Below, piece by piece: positions 17,487 to 26,297 of a stretch of DNA of 64,000 nt; the first letter of the stretch is position 1; the number at the start of each line of letters is the position of its first letter. This DNA is from an uncultured Porphyromonadaceae bacterium (lineage in GTDB: Bacteria > Bacteroidota > Bacteroidia > Bacteroidales > Muribaculaceae). The position numbers and the translations under genes are program-made. The DNA is taken from contig CAMWID010000001.1 in assembly GCA_947174235.1 (NCBI GenBank), positions 1 through 64,000 on the forward strand, read 5' to 3'. The notes beneath the pieces are model-generated. The model searched no databases. It was not told where the DNA came from and was given only the letters and a program-made list of their open reading frames with translations.

Positions 17487-17560
17487 CAACATCAAGCATG
17501 CGGTCAGTCAGCCTCATGCCACATCAATAAATCTATTCATCAGAAAACACGCTTATCATC

Positions 17561-18841
17561 ATGCAGAGAGACAACGTTATCTTCGACATTATCGACCGCG
17601 AGCATCTTCGCCAGCGCCGTGGAATCGAGCTCATAGCCAGTGAAAACTTCGTAAGCGACGAAGTGATGCGCGCGATGGGATCTTGTCTGACCAACAAATA
17701 TGCGGAAGGATATCCCGCTCATCGTTACTATGGCGGATGCCAGGTAGTGGACGAGGCAGAAAATATAGCTATCGAAAGAGCCAAGAAGCTTTTCGGCGCC
17801 GAATGGGCAAACGTGCAGCCACACAGCGGCGCACAGGCAAACATGGCGGTATTCATGGCATGCCTCCAGCCGGGCGACACTTTCATGGGCATGGATCTCA
17901 GCCATGGCGGACATCTCAGCCACGGAAGCCCGGTCAACTTCTCCGGACTCCACTTCCGACCGATCAGCTATACAGTATGCGCTGACACCGGAAGAGTGAA
18001 TTATGAAGAGATGGAGGAGAAAGCCCGTGCGGAACGCCCCAAACTCATTATCGCGGGAGGAAGCGCCTACAGCCGTGAATGGGATTACGCACGTATGCGC
18101 AGGCTCGCCGATGAAATCGGTGCCATCTTGATGGTAGATATGGCGCATCCTGCCGGCCTTATTGCAGCGGGACTCCTCGACAACCCTGTAAAACATGCGC
18201 ATGTAGTGACCACGACTACCCACAAGACCCTCCGCGGTCCGCGTGGCGGTCTTATCCTGATGGGCAAGGACTTTGACAATCCGTGGGGTAAAAAGACTCC
18301 AAAAGGGGAAATCAAAAAAATGTCTGCCCTCCTTGATTCAGCCGTATTCCCCGGAGTACAGGGAGGTCCTCTCGAACATGTGATCGCAGCCAAAGCCGTC
18401 GCGTTCGGAGAAGCCTTGCAGCCGGAATGGAAAGAATATGCCATGCAAGTAAAGAAAAACGCGGACGCTCTTGCCAACGCTCTTATCAAACGAGGATACA
18501 AGATAATCTCCGACGGTACTGACAACCACTGCATGCTTGTGGATCTTCGTCCCAAATTCCCTGAAATGAGCGGAAAGAAAGCGGAAAGAGTGCTCGTGGA
18601 GGCTGATATCACAGCCAACAAGAATATGGTGCCATATGACACCCGCTCACCTTTCCTGACTTCCGGACTCCGCTTCGGTACGGCTGCCATTACTACAAGA
18701 GGAGCCAAGGAAGAACTCATGGAGACAATCGCTGATCTCATTGACCGCGTCCTCACAAACGCTGACGATGTCACAGTGATCGCCGACGTTCGTCGCGAGG
18801 TCAATGAAATGATGAACGACTATCCCATGTTCGCGTGGTAA
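17561..18841 (+). CDS. glyA: Serine hydroxymethyltransferase
   Basis: The product is 426 residues. This PLP enzyme interconverts serine and glycine and loads one-carbon units on tetrahydrofolate in the cytosol. The lysine that binds PLP sits in [16 protein letters not shown] near residue 221. The N-terminal [14 protein letters not shown] and [16 protein letters not shown] are signatures of the family. It has its own promoter and an intrinsic terminator 21 bases after the stop. The Cys in the [10 protein letters not shown] segment is ordinary for the bacterial enzyme. Confidence 0.98.
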   Translation: MQRDNVIFDIIDREHLRQRRGIELIASENFVSDEVMRAMGSCLTNKYAEGYPAHRYYGGCQVVDEAENIAIERAKKLFGAEWANVQPHSGAQANMAVFMACLQPGDTFMGMDLSHGGHLSHGSPVNFSGLHFRPISYTVCADTGRVNYEEMEEKARAERPKLIIAGGSAYSREWDYARMRRLADEIGAILMVDMAHPAGLIAAGLLDNPVKHAHVVTTTTHKTLRGPRGGLILMGKDFDNPWGKKTPKGEIKKMSALLDSAVFPGVQGGPLEHVIAAKAVAFGEALQPEWKEYAMQVKKNADALANALIKRGYKIISDGTDNHCMLVDLRPKFPEMSGKKAERVLVEADITANKNMVPYDTRSPFLTSGLRFGTAAITTRGAKEELMETIADLIDRVLTNADDVTVIADVRREVNEMMNDYPMFAW

Positions 18842-18862
18842 TCAATGTATGAACCACTACTT

Positions 18863-18900
18863 GAGGAACGATGCCTGACGCATCGTTCCTCTTTTTTCTT
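18863..18900 (+). terminator. Terminator after glyA, abutting the bioD promoter
   Basis: A 12-bp perfect stem GAGGAACGATGC, loop CTGAC, then TTTTTTCTT. The last bases of the tract and the next G form the TTG -33 element of bioD. Confidence 0.92.
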
Positions 18901-18929
18901 GCAAATATCGCATCCTCTTGCTATCTTTG
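18899..18929 (+). promoter_or_regulatory. Promoter of bioD
   Basis: TTG 18899-18901 and TATCTTTG 18922-18929, spacer 20 bases. The leader to ATG 18961 would be about 26 bases. Confidence 0.8.
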
Positions 18930-18960
18930 CACATGCTCTCCGATTTATATAACATATCAA

Positions 18961-19620
18961 ATGAAACTATCCGAAATAAAATTCCCCTCCTCAATTTTCA
19001 TAACAGGGATCGGTACTGATGTCGGCAAAAGTTTTGCAACAGGCTGGCTTGCCCGTGAAATGAACGCTGCCGGGGTGAACTGCATTACCCAGAAAATGAT
19101 CCAGACCGGCAATTCCGGCAAGAGCGAAGACATAGACCGCCACCGCAAGATCATGGGGACAGGCTATTTCAAAGCCGACACCGACGGGACAACAGCTCCC
19201 GTGATTTTCTCGTACCCGGCATCACCTCACCTTGCCGCCGAAATTGACGGTAAAAATATAGACCTCGACAAGATATCTTGTGCTACAAAAAAACTTGAGC
19301 AGGAATTTGGACATGTATTGATTGAAGGCGCCGGAGGTCTGATGGTGCCTATATGTGGTGAATTTCTCACCGCTGACTATATCGTCAGGGAAAAGCTCCC
19401 TGTCGCAGTGACTGTCACAGGACAGCTTGGATCCATCAACCACGCACTGCTGACATTCAACGCGCTCAAGACCTATGGGATAGAACTGTTCGCTGTAATA
19501 TATAACCCTTTCTTTGACAAAGACCATACAATCTGCTCGGACACCAGAAAATATCTCCGTGACTGGCTTTCCTCTCATTTCCCCGACGCATATTGGTGGG
19601 AGATGCCCACAATTGAATGA
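18961..19620 (+). CDS. bioD: Dethiobiotin synthetase
   Basis: The product is 219 residues from ATG 18961. The longer ORF-track start at 18871 lies inside the glyA terminator and upstream of the promoter, so it is excluded. The enzyme closes the ureido ring of dethiobiotin from DAPA, CO2 and ATP. The P-loop reads FITGIGTDVGKSFATG near residue 13, and VLIEGAGGLMVPI is the second phosphate/metal signature. It is separated by about 8 kb from bioA, bioF and bioG/bioC, and the next gene is unrelated. Confidence 0.95.
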   Translation: MKLSEIKFPSSIFITGIGTDVGKSFATGWLAREMNAAGVNCITQKMIQTGNSGKSEDIDRHRKIMGTGYFKADTDGTTAPVIFSYPASPHLAAEIDGKNIDLDKISCATKKLEQEFGHVLIEGAGGLMVPICGEFLTADYIVREKLPVAVTVTGQLGSINHALLTFNALKTYGIELFAVIYNPFFDKDHTICSDTRKYLRDWLSSHFPDAYWWEMPTIE

Positions 19621-19630
19621 CAAAAGAGAA

Positions 19631-20437
19631 ATGACCATGACCAGGATTAATAATTTTTTTTCACGGGTTCTTGAGATTCTACGTATTTCCCCATCAAGAA
19701 AAAGCATTGCCGGAGACTCTTCAGTTTCCCGCACAAGTCCGGATAATGAAAGTTGCGAGACAATCCTCCAAGACAAAGCCTCCTGTCCTAACAGGAACTG
19801 CGAGACAAAGGTGACTATCTCAAAACAACAGCTTGCCGAACTTCCGGCAGCGCAATTCAAGGGGGAAATAAAAGTAATCGATAAAGCCGACGACATATCG
19901 GAAGCTGTGGCGGAGTTATACAAATCCGATATAATCGGATTTGACACAGAGACAAGACCTACTTTCAAAAAAGGTCAGTCAAACAACGTATCTCTGCTCC
20001 AATTGTCCACACGGAAAAAATGCTTCCTTTTCAGACTAAACCGTATCGGACTTGATTCAAAACTGATAGAATTGCTTCAGGATCCTTCACAGCTCAAAAT
20101 CGGACTTTCCATCCACGACGATTTCCACAATCTTAACAAACTGTCACATCTGGAACCCAAAGGATTTATAGACCTTCAGAGTTATGTCAAACAATACCGT
20201 ATTGCCGACAACAGTCTCACAAAGATCTATGCCATAATTTTCGGCAAAAGGATTTCCAAAGGACAACGGCTCACCAACTGGGAGGCGGACACCCTGACCC
20301 CACCGCAGAAAAGCTACGCGGCGCTTGACGCCTTGGCATGTGTGGACATATACGATTTCATTTCATCCGGGAAATTCAACCCCGATGACTCACCATACCT
20401 TGTCGAGATTCTACCCGAACCGGAAGCCAACGATTAA
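19631..20437 (+). CDS. RNase D-like 3'-5' exonuclease domain protein
   Basis: The product is 268 residues from ATG 19631, ten bases after bioD. The track start at 19514 would overlap bioD by over 100 bases. The DnaQ-fold exonuclease domain fills about residues 85-255, with motif I IIGFDTETRP, motif II around LSIHDDFHNL and motif III SYAALDALACVDIYD. These supply the four acidic metal ligands. There is no HRDC domain, so it is shorter than true RNase D and resembles the single-domain Bacteroidota form. Substrate (tRNA or other RNA 3' ends, or DNA) is not decided by the sequence. Confidence 0.88.
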   Translation: MTMTRINNFFSRVLEILRISPSRKSIAGDSSVSRTSPDNESCETILQDKASCPNRNCETKVTISKQQLAELPAAQFKGEIKVIDKADDISEAVAELYKSDIIGFDTETRPTFKKGQSNNVSLLQLSTRKKCFLFRLNRIGLDSKLIELLQDPSQLKIGLSIHDDFHNLNKLSHLEPKGFIDLQSYVKQYRIADNSLTKIYAIIFGKRISKGQRLTNWEADTLTPPQKSYAALDALACVDIYDFISSGKFNPDDSPYLVEILPEPEAND

Positions 20438-20447
20438 AGTTCACTTT

Positions 20448-20645
20448 ATGAAAAGAGATATCCTTGTGCCGGTGTTGCTCTCGGCATATGCCCTGTTTAT
20501 GACTTTTTATTTCGGCATTGATCTTCTGAAGTCGGGACATACCCTACGTTTCTTCCTTACCCTTTTTGCCGAAATAATCCTGATTGTTCTGTCATATTTC
20601 GCCTTACGCAAAAGAGACAGGTTGCGGAATAACCGTAAAAATTGA
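20448..20645 (+). CDS. Small two-helix membrane protein
   Basis: The product is 65 residues from ATG 20448, with helices at about residues 5-24 and 32-53 followed by a very basic tail (RKRDRLRNNRKN). The start directly follows the exonuclease stop by ten bases, so the two are probably one operon. The ORF-track start at 20325 overlaps the exonuclease. The family is unknown to me. The positive-inside tail predicts both ends in the cytoplasm. Confidence 0.65.
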   Translation: MKRDILVPVLLSAYALFMTFYFGIDLLKSGHTLRFFLTLFAEIILIVLSYFALRKRDRLRNNRKN

Positions 20646-20670
20646 AAAAACTCAGGCTTAGCCCCCTTTC

Positions 20671-20726
20671 CCAAAATAAAGCGGATTGAGTAAGTATCGA
20701 TACTTACTCAATCCGCTTTATTTTGG
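20671..20726 (+). terminator. 56-bp perfect palindrome, probable bidirectional terminator
   Basis: The sequence from CCAAAATAAAGCGG to its complement is perfectly self-complementary over 28+28 bases, centred on TATCGATA. Read either way, a GC-rich stem is followed by TTTATTTTGG. It stands between the rightward exonuclease operon and the leftward small RNA/lpxH transcripts, where a bidirectional terminator would be expected. Confidence 0.75.
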
Positions 20727-20760
20727 ATATTTTCCATAATTCACATTTTTATAATGTGAT

Positions 20761-20855
20761 AAAAAAAATAAAGGGTGATAACCTCCACGGTCGCACCCTT
20801 TGATAAGTTTCTACAGGTAAAAAATCTTAAGGTAAAAAAGATTGTTTTTAGGTTC
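20761..20855 (-). ncRNA. Candidate small RNA with its own promoter and terminator
   Basis: On the minus strand TTG (20890-20888) and TAACTTTG (20867-20860) are 20 bases apart. They point to a start near 20855. About 55 bases downstream, AAAGGGTG (20800-20793) pairs with CACCCTTT (20776-20769) around an inner ACC/GGT pair, and A then T7 follows, a canonical terminator. No ORF of useful length fits. The promoter box is also enclosed by a 13-bp perfect inverted repeat (20831-20843 and 20890-20902). The unit lies downstream of lpxH, which ends at 20932, and has no known Rfam name that I can assign. Confidence 0.6.
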
Positions 20856-20931
20856 GGTGCAAAGTTATCACTTTATTGCGGACTGACCAAATCTTTTTTA
20901 CCAAAATGTAAGAAACATGTTGTAGAACATA

Positions 20932-21675
20932 TTAACAGCCCCTCCATTTTAACAAATTTAAGCCGTTTTCATCCAAAACCGCATAACTAAATGTCCTGAT
21001 CCACTCACCGAGAACAATCATCTCACACCCGTCGGCTATCTCTTCACGACTCAATACGTGGACATGACCAAACATATAGAAATCCACTTCGCGGTGTGTC
21101 TTGTGATACTCTTCAACAAATGCGCGCAACCCTGCCACGACTCTCTCGTCGGGCACTCCCCTCTCCTCTCCGCTTTTGCGGCTGTGACGGCTCCATCCAT
21201 ATGCAAACGGAACCGTCCACCTCGGGTGTATCGCGCTGAACGCTTTCTGACATATCTTGTTTCTGAATATGCTCCTGATAAAACGAAATCCCGAAGGAAG
21301 GCTTCCGACTCCGTCGCCATGAGCCATGAATATACGCTTGTTGTGGACCACCTCTGTCAGCGAGCCGTCGACCACGCGTATTCCAAGCTCATTGGGAATA
21401 TAATCGAAAATCCAGATATCATGGTTCCCTATGAGCCATGTTATCTTTATTCCGGAGTCTGACAATTCGGCGAGCTTTCCGAAAAAACGTACGAACCCAC
21501 GAGGCACGACATAACGGTATTCATACCAGTAATCGAGCACATCCCCTAAAAGATAGATAGCTTCCGCATCCCCCTTTATGTGATCAAGGAATGCCACCAC
21601 CCTCTTCTCCGCTTCCCTGGAATCCGGGAAATAAGGGGCGCCAAGATGAAGATCGCTTAAAAAATATGTCCTCAT
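20932..21675 (-). CDS. lpxH: UDP-2,3-diacylglucosamine diphosphatase
   Basis: The product is 247 residues, a calcineurin-like phosphoesterase that cleaves UDP-2,3-diacylglucosamine to lipid X in lipid A synthesis at the inner membrane face. The metal ligands are visible: FLSDLHLGAP near residues 5-14, LGDVLDYW near 43-50, GNHD near 81-84, AHGDGVG near 118, and FGHVHVLS close to the C-terminus. It is 11 bases downstream of the DUF59 gene and probably shares its transcript. Confidence 0.92.
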   Translation of the reverse strand: MRTYFLSDLHLGAPYFPDSREAEKRVVAFLDHIKGDAEAIYLLGDVLDYWYEYRYVVPRGFVRFFGKLAELSDSGIKITWLIGNHDIWIFDYIPNELGIRVVDGSLTEVVHNKRIFMAHGDGVGSLPSGFRFIRSIFRNKICQKAFSAIHPRWTVPFAYGWSRHSRKSGEERGVPDERVVAGLRAFVEEYHKTHREVDFYMFGHVHVLSREEIADGCEMIVLGEWIRTFSYAVLDENGLNLLKWRGC

Positions 21676-21686
21676 TATTCAGGATA

Positions 21687-22145
21687 TCACATAAACCCGA
21701 GTTCAAGCTTAGCTTCCTCGCTCATCATATCCTGAGTCCATACCGGCTCGAACACAAGCCTGAGATCCACTTTAGCAGGACCCTCGACACTCATTAGTTT
21801 TTGCCGGACATCTTCCATTATGAAATCGGCGGCGGGACATCCCGGAGCCGTGAGCGTCATCTCCACGTGAAGCGTTTTATCTTCGGGGTTATAGTCTATT
21901 TTATATATGAGACCGAGATCATAGACATTGACAGGTATTTCAGGATCATATACCGTTCGGAGAAGCTCTATCGCCCGTTCTGTCACCCTCATCACCTCTT
22001 CGGCGTCACTCTCGGCTTTCTCCACTGACAACGGAGTGCTGTCTGAAGCCGTGACTGATCCGGTTGCGCCGTTGTCTTTCACAGCAGGATCATTTTGTCC
22101 GGATACGGGGTTTTCTTCCTCTATTGATCGATTGTTAGCGTCCAT
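21687..22145 (-). CDS. DUF59/MIP18-family iron-sulfur assembly protein (SufT-like)
   Basis: The MIP18 domain occupies the C-terminal 100 residues: RTVYDPEIPVNVYDLGLIY, then MTLTAPGCPAADFIMEDV with the conserved Cys, and FEPVWTQDMMSEEAKLELG at the end. Members assist maturation of Fe-S proteins. The frame continues upstream to a TTG at 22232, but a -7 box TAACTTTG (22213-22206) lies inside it. Starts at 22187 or 22145 are therefore more likely, and I chose 22145 (MDANN). The N-terminal extension is low-complexity, acidic and Ser/Asn rich, and absent from short family members. It precedes lpxH. Confidence 0.85.
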   Translation of the reverse strand: MDANNRSIEEENPVSGQNDPAVKDNGATGSVTASDSTPLSVEKAESDAEEVMRVTERAIELLRTVYDPEIPVNVYDLGLIYKIDYNPEDKTLHVEMTLTAPGCPAADFIMEDVRQKLMSVEGPAKVDLRLVFEPVWTQDMMSEEAKLELGFM

Positions 22146-22205
22146 TTTATTAAGATTTACGTTATTCAGAAGGTCATCTACAGGCATACCTTCTGTTTCC
22201 ATGTG

Positions 22206-22284
22206 CAAAGTTAAATAAAAACATAGTCTCAAATCCCCTTGACGGCAACATTTTTCATCTATTTAAAAGTTTTTATTAACTTTG
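22206..22284. promoter_or_regulatory. Divergent -7 boxes between the DUF59 and outer-membrane barrel genes
   Basis: TAACTTTG occurs on the minus strand (22213-22206) for the DUF59-lpxH operon and on the plus strand (22277-22284) for the barrel genes. The -33 elements are weak on both sides: TTTG at a short spacing of 16 for the minus strand, and TTTTTC for the plus strand. Confidence 0.55.
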
Positions 22285-22372
22285 CAGCTGATTGGCTTGC
22301 CGTTTCCACTCCACAGAAGAGTCTTATGACGGCTTTCCAGATCTATAAATCAATTTAATCATAACAAATCGT

Positions 22373-22981
22373 ATGAAATCTTACAAGAAAGTTCTTATCG
22401 TGTTCCTGCTTGCCGTGTTCGGCATGGGTGCCGCACAGGCACAATTCCGCTTTGGTGTGAAAGCCGGTCTCAACCTCAACAGCCTCCATCTGTCGAATCT
22501 CCAAAAAAACTTCAATGATGACAACCAGTGCGGCTATACCCTCGGCGTAATGACCGAGTTCCAGGTTCCCCTTATCGGACTCTGTTTCGATCTCTCCGCT
22601 ATGTACACCCGCATGGGATCCGAACTGGAAGGCACGGAAGACGGCAAGGAGCCTGCATACAACAAAAACTTCCTTGAGATACCCCTGAATCTGAAATACA
22701 AATTCGGACTTCCGGTTGTAGGATCGATCATTTCTCCCTATCTCTTTACCGGTCCGTCTTTCGCATTCAAGCTTGATAAAAATTCAGTTGACGCATTGAA
22801 GACAAAGACTTGTCAGGTGGCATGGAACATCGGTCTCGGCGTGGAACTCATCAAGCATCTCCAGATTTCCGGAGCATATGGCTTCGGTATCAACAACATC
22901 GCCGACCACTGGGGTGTCGAGACAACTGACGTGAAGGTCAAAAACAACTACTGGACAGTGACAGCGGCGTGGCTGTTCTGA
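22373..22981 (+). CDS. Outer-membrane beta-barrel protein, PorT-like, copy 1
   Basis: The product is 202 residues with a Sec signal peptide (cleavage after AQA, near residue 23). The first strand FRFGVKAGLNLN and the alternating hydrophobic pattern to a C-terminal aromatic residue (TAAWLF) indicate an eight-stranded barrel of the OMP_b-brl_2 type. It is followed by a paralogue 33 bases later with the same plan, so this is a tandem duplication that has diverged strongly. Such proteins are abundant in Bacteroidota, and the substrate or partner is not known. Confidence 0.85.
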   Translation: MKSYKKVLIVFLLAVFGMGAAQAQFRFGVKAGLNLNSLHLSNLQKNFNDDNQCGYTLGVMTEFQVPLIGLCFDLSAMYTRMGSELEGTEDGKEPAYNKNFLEIPLNLKYKFGLPVVGSIISPYLFTGPSFAFKLDKNSVDALKTKTCQVAWNIGLGVELIKHLQISGAYGFGINNIADHWGVETTDVKVKNNYWTVTAAWLF

Positions 22982-23014
22982 CACCAAATTCATACGCAAC
23001 ATAACTGATTCAAA

Positions 23015-23626
23015 ATGTTTAAGAAATTTATCATTCTGGCAGCGGTGATCGTCTCCGCGATTTCAGCATCGGCTGAATTTCGCTGGGGTCCTACAGCTGG
23101 CGTGAATTTCTCTACCTTCCACTGGAAACAAGATCTCGCTAAGACGTCAATGCTGTGTGGCGGACAAGCGGGTGTGATGGGAGAGATCATGATTCCGGGC
23201 ATCGGCTTCGGTATCGACCTCGGTCTGAAATATAATCTCCATGGGGCACACGTAAATTTTGGAGACCATAAGATCTGGGCTTCTGACGGGATTAAAAATC
23301 AGGACGTATGGCTCCACACACTTGAAATACCGCTGAATCTGCGCTTCAAATGGACGAGGATGAACGGTTTTGAGCGCGTGCTCGCCCCGTTTGTCTTCGG
23401 AGGTCCTGTTTTCAATTTCACTGTAGCCACCAACGAGGCTCCCGCCATCAATCATCCGGCGGGTTATGTCGCGATGCAGTGCGGTGCCGGTGTCGAGCTT
23501 TTCGAACATTGGCAAGTCTCGGGCGGATACTCGTGGGGAATCAGTTATCAGGTGCGTACAATTAAGCTTGACAACTATTCCGCGCAATACCGCGGCGGTT
23601 TTATCAACGTGGCTTATCTATTCTGA
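23015..23626 (+). CDS. Outer-membrane beta-barrel protein, PorT-like, copy 2
   Basis: The product is 203 residues. The signal peptide ends after ASA near residue 20, and the first strand is FRWGPTAGVNFS. It shares with copy 1 the central LEIPLNLRFK (LEIPLNLKYK in copy 1), a GAGVEL/HWQVSGGY segment, and an aromatic C-terminus (NVAYLF). The priA gene follows after only eight bases, so the three genes may be one transcript. Confidence 0.85.
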   Translation: MFKKFIILAAVIVSAISASAEFRWGPTAGVNFSTFHWKQDLAKTSMLCGGQAGVMGEIMIPGIGFGIDLGLKYNLHGAHVNFGDHKIWASDGIKNQDVWLHTLEIPLNLRFKWTRMNGFERVLAPFVFGGPVFNFTVATNEAPAINHPAGYVAMQCGAGVELFEHWQVSGGYSWGISYQVRTIKLDNYSAQYRGGFINVAYLF

Positions 23627-23634
23627 TCAATCCC

Positions 23635-26106
23635 TTGTTTGCCGAAGTCATACTCCCCCTTCCCCTTTATTCCACCTTCACATACGCCATTCCTGACGAA
23701 ATGGCTGCGGAGGTTCAGGTAGGGTCGCGTGTGCTCGTACAGTTCGGCAAAAAGAAATATTACACTGCCATAGTGGAGTGTCTTCACTCTAACAAACCTA
23801 AAGGTTATGACGTGAAACCTCTGATGGCGGTACTTGATTCTTCTCCTGTAGTCCGCTATCCCCAGCTGAAACTCTGGCATTGGATAGCGGACTATTATCT
23901 TTGTGCCCCGGGTGATGTCTTCAAAGCTGCCGTACCAACCGGTCTGAAACCGGAAAGCGAGACTTTCCTTTCCCTGAATCCCGACTATGAACCGGATGAA
24001 GCCAGTCCGTTTAAGATGTCGGAACGTCAGGCTGTGATTATCCAGCATCTCCAGGATAAGAAAAGGATGAAAATCTCCGAAATCGAAGGTGAAACAGGAT
24101 ATAAGAACGTCGCGTCTCTCGTCAACCGACTTATGGAGGCAGGCATTGTGGAGATCGACGAGAAGGTGGTGGAACGGTACCGTGCCAAAAAGACCACATA
24201 CGTGCGTCTTGCATTTGAACGTGGCGACTCCGACAGGCTCCATGAATGTTTCGGACTTGTCACAAGATCCCGTCAACAGGAAAAAGCATTGATCGCCTAT
24301 CTTGACCTTTCCGGATGGATGTCGCCTACCGGAGATTTGAAAAATGTGGAGCGAGACAAACTGCTTGAAGTTTCCGGTGTCTCCCCTGCTGTCTTGCGGG
24401 CACTCGTCGACAAGGGGATAATGCAGGTTATAAAAAAAAGCGTAAACAGATTCGGAGCTAACGCCAACGACAAACCTATTGAATTATCTCCACTCTCTGA
24501 ATCCCAATCAAAAGCGCTCAGCGAAATAACTGAAGGGTTCAAAAGCTCTCAGGTGCAGCTCCTTCATGGTGTCACCGGATCGGGGAAGACAGAAGTTTAC
24601 ACACACCTGATAACCAAGACTCTTGACCAAGGGAATCAGGTATTATTTCTTGTTCCGGAAATTTCTCTGACCACTCAATTGTCTGACCGTCTCAGGAAAG
24701 TGTTCGGCAAGCGGTTGCTCGTATACCATTCGAAGTTCTCCGATTCCGAACGGGTGGATATATGGAGAAGACTTCTGACTACAAACGAACCGCTCGTAGT
24801 GTTGGGGGTGCGATCGTCAATATTCCTGCCGTTTGCCCGTCTTGGTCTGATAATAGTGGATGAAGAGCATGAGGCGTCTTTCAAACAATATGATCCTGCA
24901 CCACGATATAATGCCCGCGACGCTGCTTTGGTGCTTGCCGGAATGCATGGGGCTAAGTCTTTGTTAGGGTCTGCGACACCGTCTGTAGAAACATACTTCA
25001 AGGCTACAAACGGTAAATACGGACTTGTGACATTATCAGAGCGTTTCGATGGTGCCACCCTGCCGGATGTGGAGATTGTCGACATGAAAGAGATGAGAAA
25101 GAAAAAGGAGGTCAAGGGCATCATCTCATCCCCGCTGCGTAAGAGGATTCTCAACACTCTTGCCGACAAAAAGCAGGTGATAATGTTCCAGAACCGTCGT
25201 GGATTCGCACCTGTGGTGGTATGCGACCAATGTGGCTGGACCCCGAAATGTCAGAATTGCGACGTCTCATTGGTTTATCATAAAAATCTTGCCCTCCTCC
25301 GCTGCCATTATTGTGGTTTTACCAGAACACTACCACAATTGTGCCCGGCATGCGGTCAGAACGGTATACGTATTTTCGGATATGGCACCGAGCGTATCGC
25401 CGAAGAGCTACATGAAGAATTTCAAGGATACAGAGTCGCCCGCATGGATCTCGACACTACCCGCAATAAAGATGCTTATCAGGAGATAATTGAAGAATTT
25501 GCACGACATGAGACGGATATACTTGTAGGCACACAGATGGTGTCGAAAGGGCTCGATTTCGGAGATGTGAGAACGGTAGGTGTACTTAATGCCGACACAT
25601 TGCTCAACTTCCCCGATTTCAGAAGCAACGAACGTGCATACAACATGCTCGAACAGGTTGCCGGACGTGCCGGACGCCGCAAAGAAAAAGGATCCGTAGT
25701 GATCCAGACTGTCAATCCGGACCATGAAGTCCTTAAATATGTAAAGGCACACGACTACGATTCATACTATAAGGCAGAGATCAAAGACCGTGCGAAATTC
25801 GCCTATCCTCCCTTCACAAAAGTGATCAACACCTATCTGAAAAACAAAGATGCCGTGGCTTGCGACCATGCAGCCGTGACACTGGCAAAGGCAATGCGTC
25901 AGGTGTTCGGAGAAAGAGTGTTGGGACCTGAAAAACCATTTGTTTCCCGTGTGGCAACATGGTATCTCCAATCCATAATGCTGAAAGTAGAGGCGGGAGC
26001 CTCAATGAAAAAAGTGAAAGATCTTCTCCGTCAGATCACCGCCTCCATAGCCGCAGACCCGGCAATACGCACCTCCCAGATCTACTACGACGTCGATCCC
26101 GTATAA
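23635..26106 (+). CDS. priA: Primosomal replication restart helicase
   Basis: The product is 823 residues. PriA loads the replisome at stalled forks. The N-terminal 3'BD domain begins FAEVILPLPLYSTFTYAIP. The helicase core has HGVTGSGKTEVY (about residues 310-321) and DEEHEASFKQ (about 408), and a double zinc-binding segment of eight Cys lies at about residues 531-575 (CDQCGWTPKCQNC and later pairs). The only start compatible with the conserved N-terminus is a TTG at 23635. The first in-frame ATG would remove about 22 residues of the domain. A TTG start may keep expression low. Confidence 0.95.
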   Translation: MFAEVILPLPLYSTFTYAIPDEMAAEVQVGSRVLVQFGKKKYYTAIVECLHSNKPKGYDVKPLMAVLDSSPVVRYPQLKLWHWIADYYLCAPGDVFKAAVPTGLKPESETFLSLNPDYEPDEASPFKMSERQAVIIQHLQDKKRMKISEIEGETGYKNVASLVNRLMEAGIVEIDEKVVERYRAKKTTYVRLAFERGDSDRLHECFGLVTRSRQQEKALIAYLDLSGWMSPTGDLKNVERDKLLEVSGVSPAVLRALVDKGIMQVIKKSVNRFGANANDKPIELSPLSESQSKALSEITEGFKSSQVQLLHGVTGSGKTEVYTHLITKTLDQGNQVLFLVPEISLTTQLSDRLRKVFGKRLLVYHSKFSDSERVDIWRRLLTTNEPLVVLGVRSSIFLPFARLGLIIVDEEHEASFKQYDPAPRYNARDAALVLAGMHGAKSLLGSATPSVETYFKATNGKYGLVTLSERFDGATLPDVEIVDMKEMRKKKEVKGIISSPLRKRILNTLADKKQVIMFQNRRGFAPVVVCDQCGWTPKCQNCDVSLVYHKNLALLRCHYCGFTRTLPQLCPACGQNGIRIFGYGTERIAEELHEEFQGYRVARMDLDTTRNKDAYQEIIEEFARHETDILVGTQMVSKGLDFGDVRTVGVLNADTLLNFPDFRSNERAYNMLEQVAGRAGRRKEKGSVVIQTVNPDHEVLKYVKAHDYDSYYKAEIKDRAKFAYPPFTKVINTYLKNKDAVACDHAAVTLAKAMRQVFGERVLGPEKPFVSRVATWYLQSIMLKVEAGASMKKVKDLLRQITASIAADPAIRTSQIYYDVDPV

Positions 26107-26150
26107 ATTCAATCGTTAGTCAACTGGTTCTTTTGCTCCATATTTCATTG

Positions 26151-26228
26151 AGTCCTTGTGTCCTTATGTTCTTATGTTCAATATCCCATTTTATCCCTTA
26201 ACCTTTTGTCCTTTTGTCCTTATGTTCC
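26151..26228 (+). repeat. Pyrimidine-rich imperfect short repeats
   Basis: The spacer after priA contains several near copies of GTCCTTNTGT and TTATGTTC over about 78 bases, without an ORF. It looks like slippage-prone low-complexity DNA. I see no promoter or terminator motif there. Confidence 0.45.
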
Positions 26229-26297
26229 AAAGCTCACACCAAAATTTTCATTAATGTTTTACGTTTATTCCATAGATATCCTAAAACTCTTCTACAA

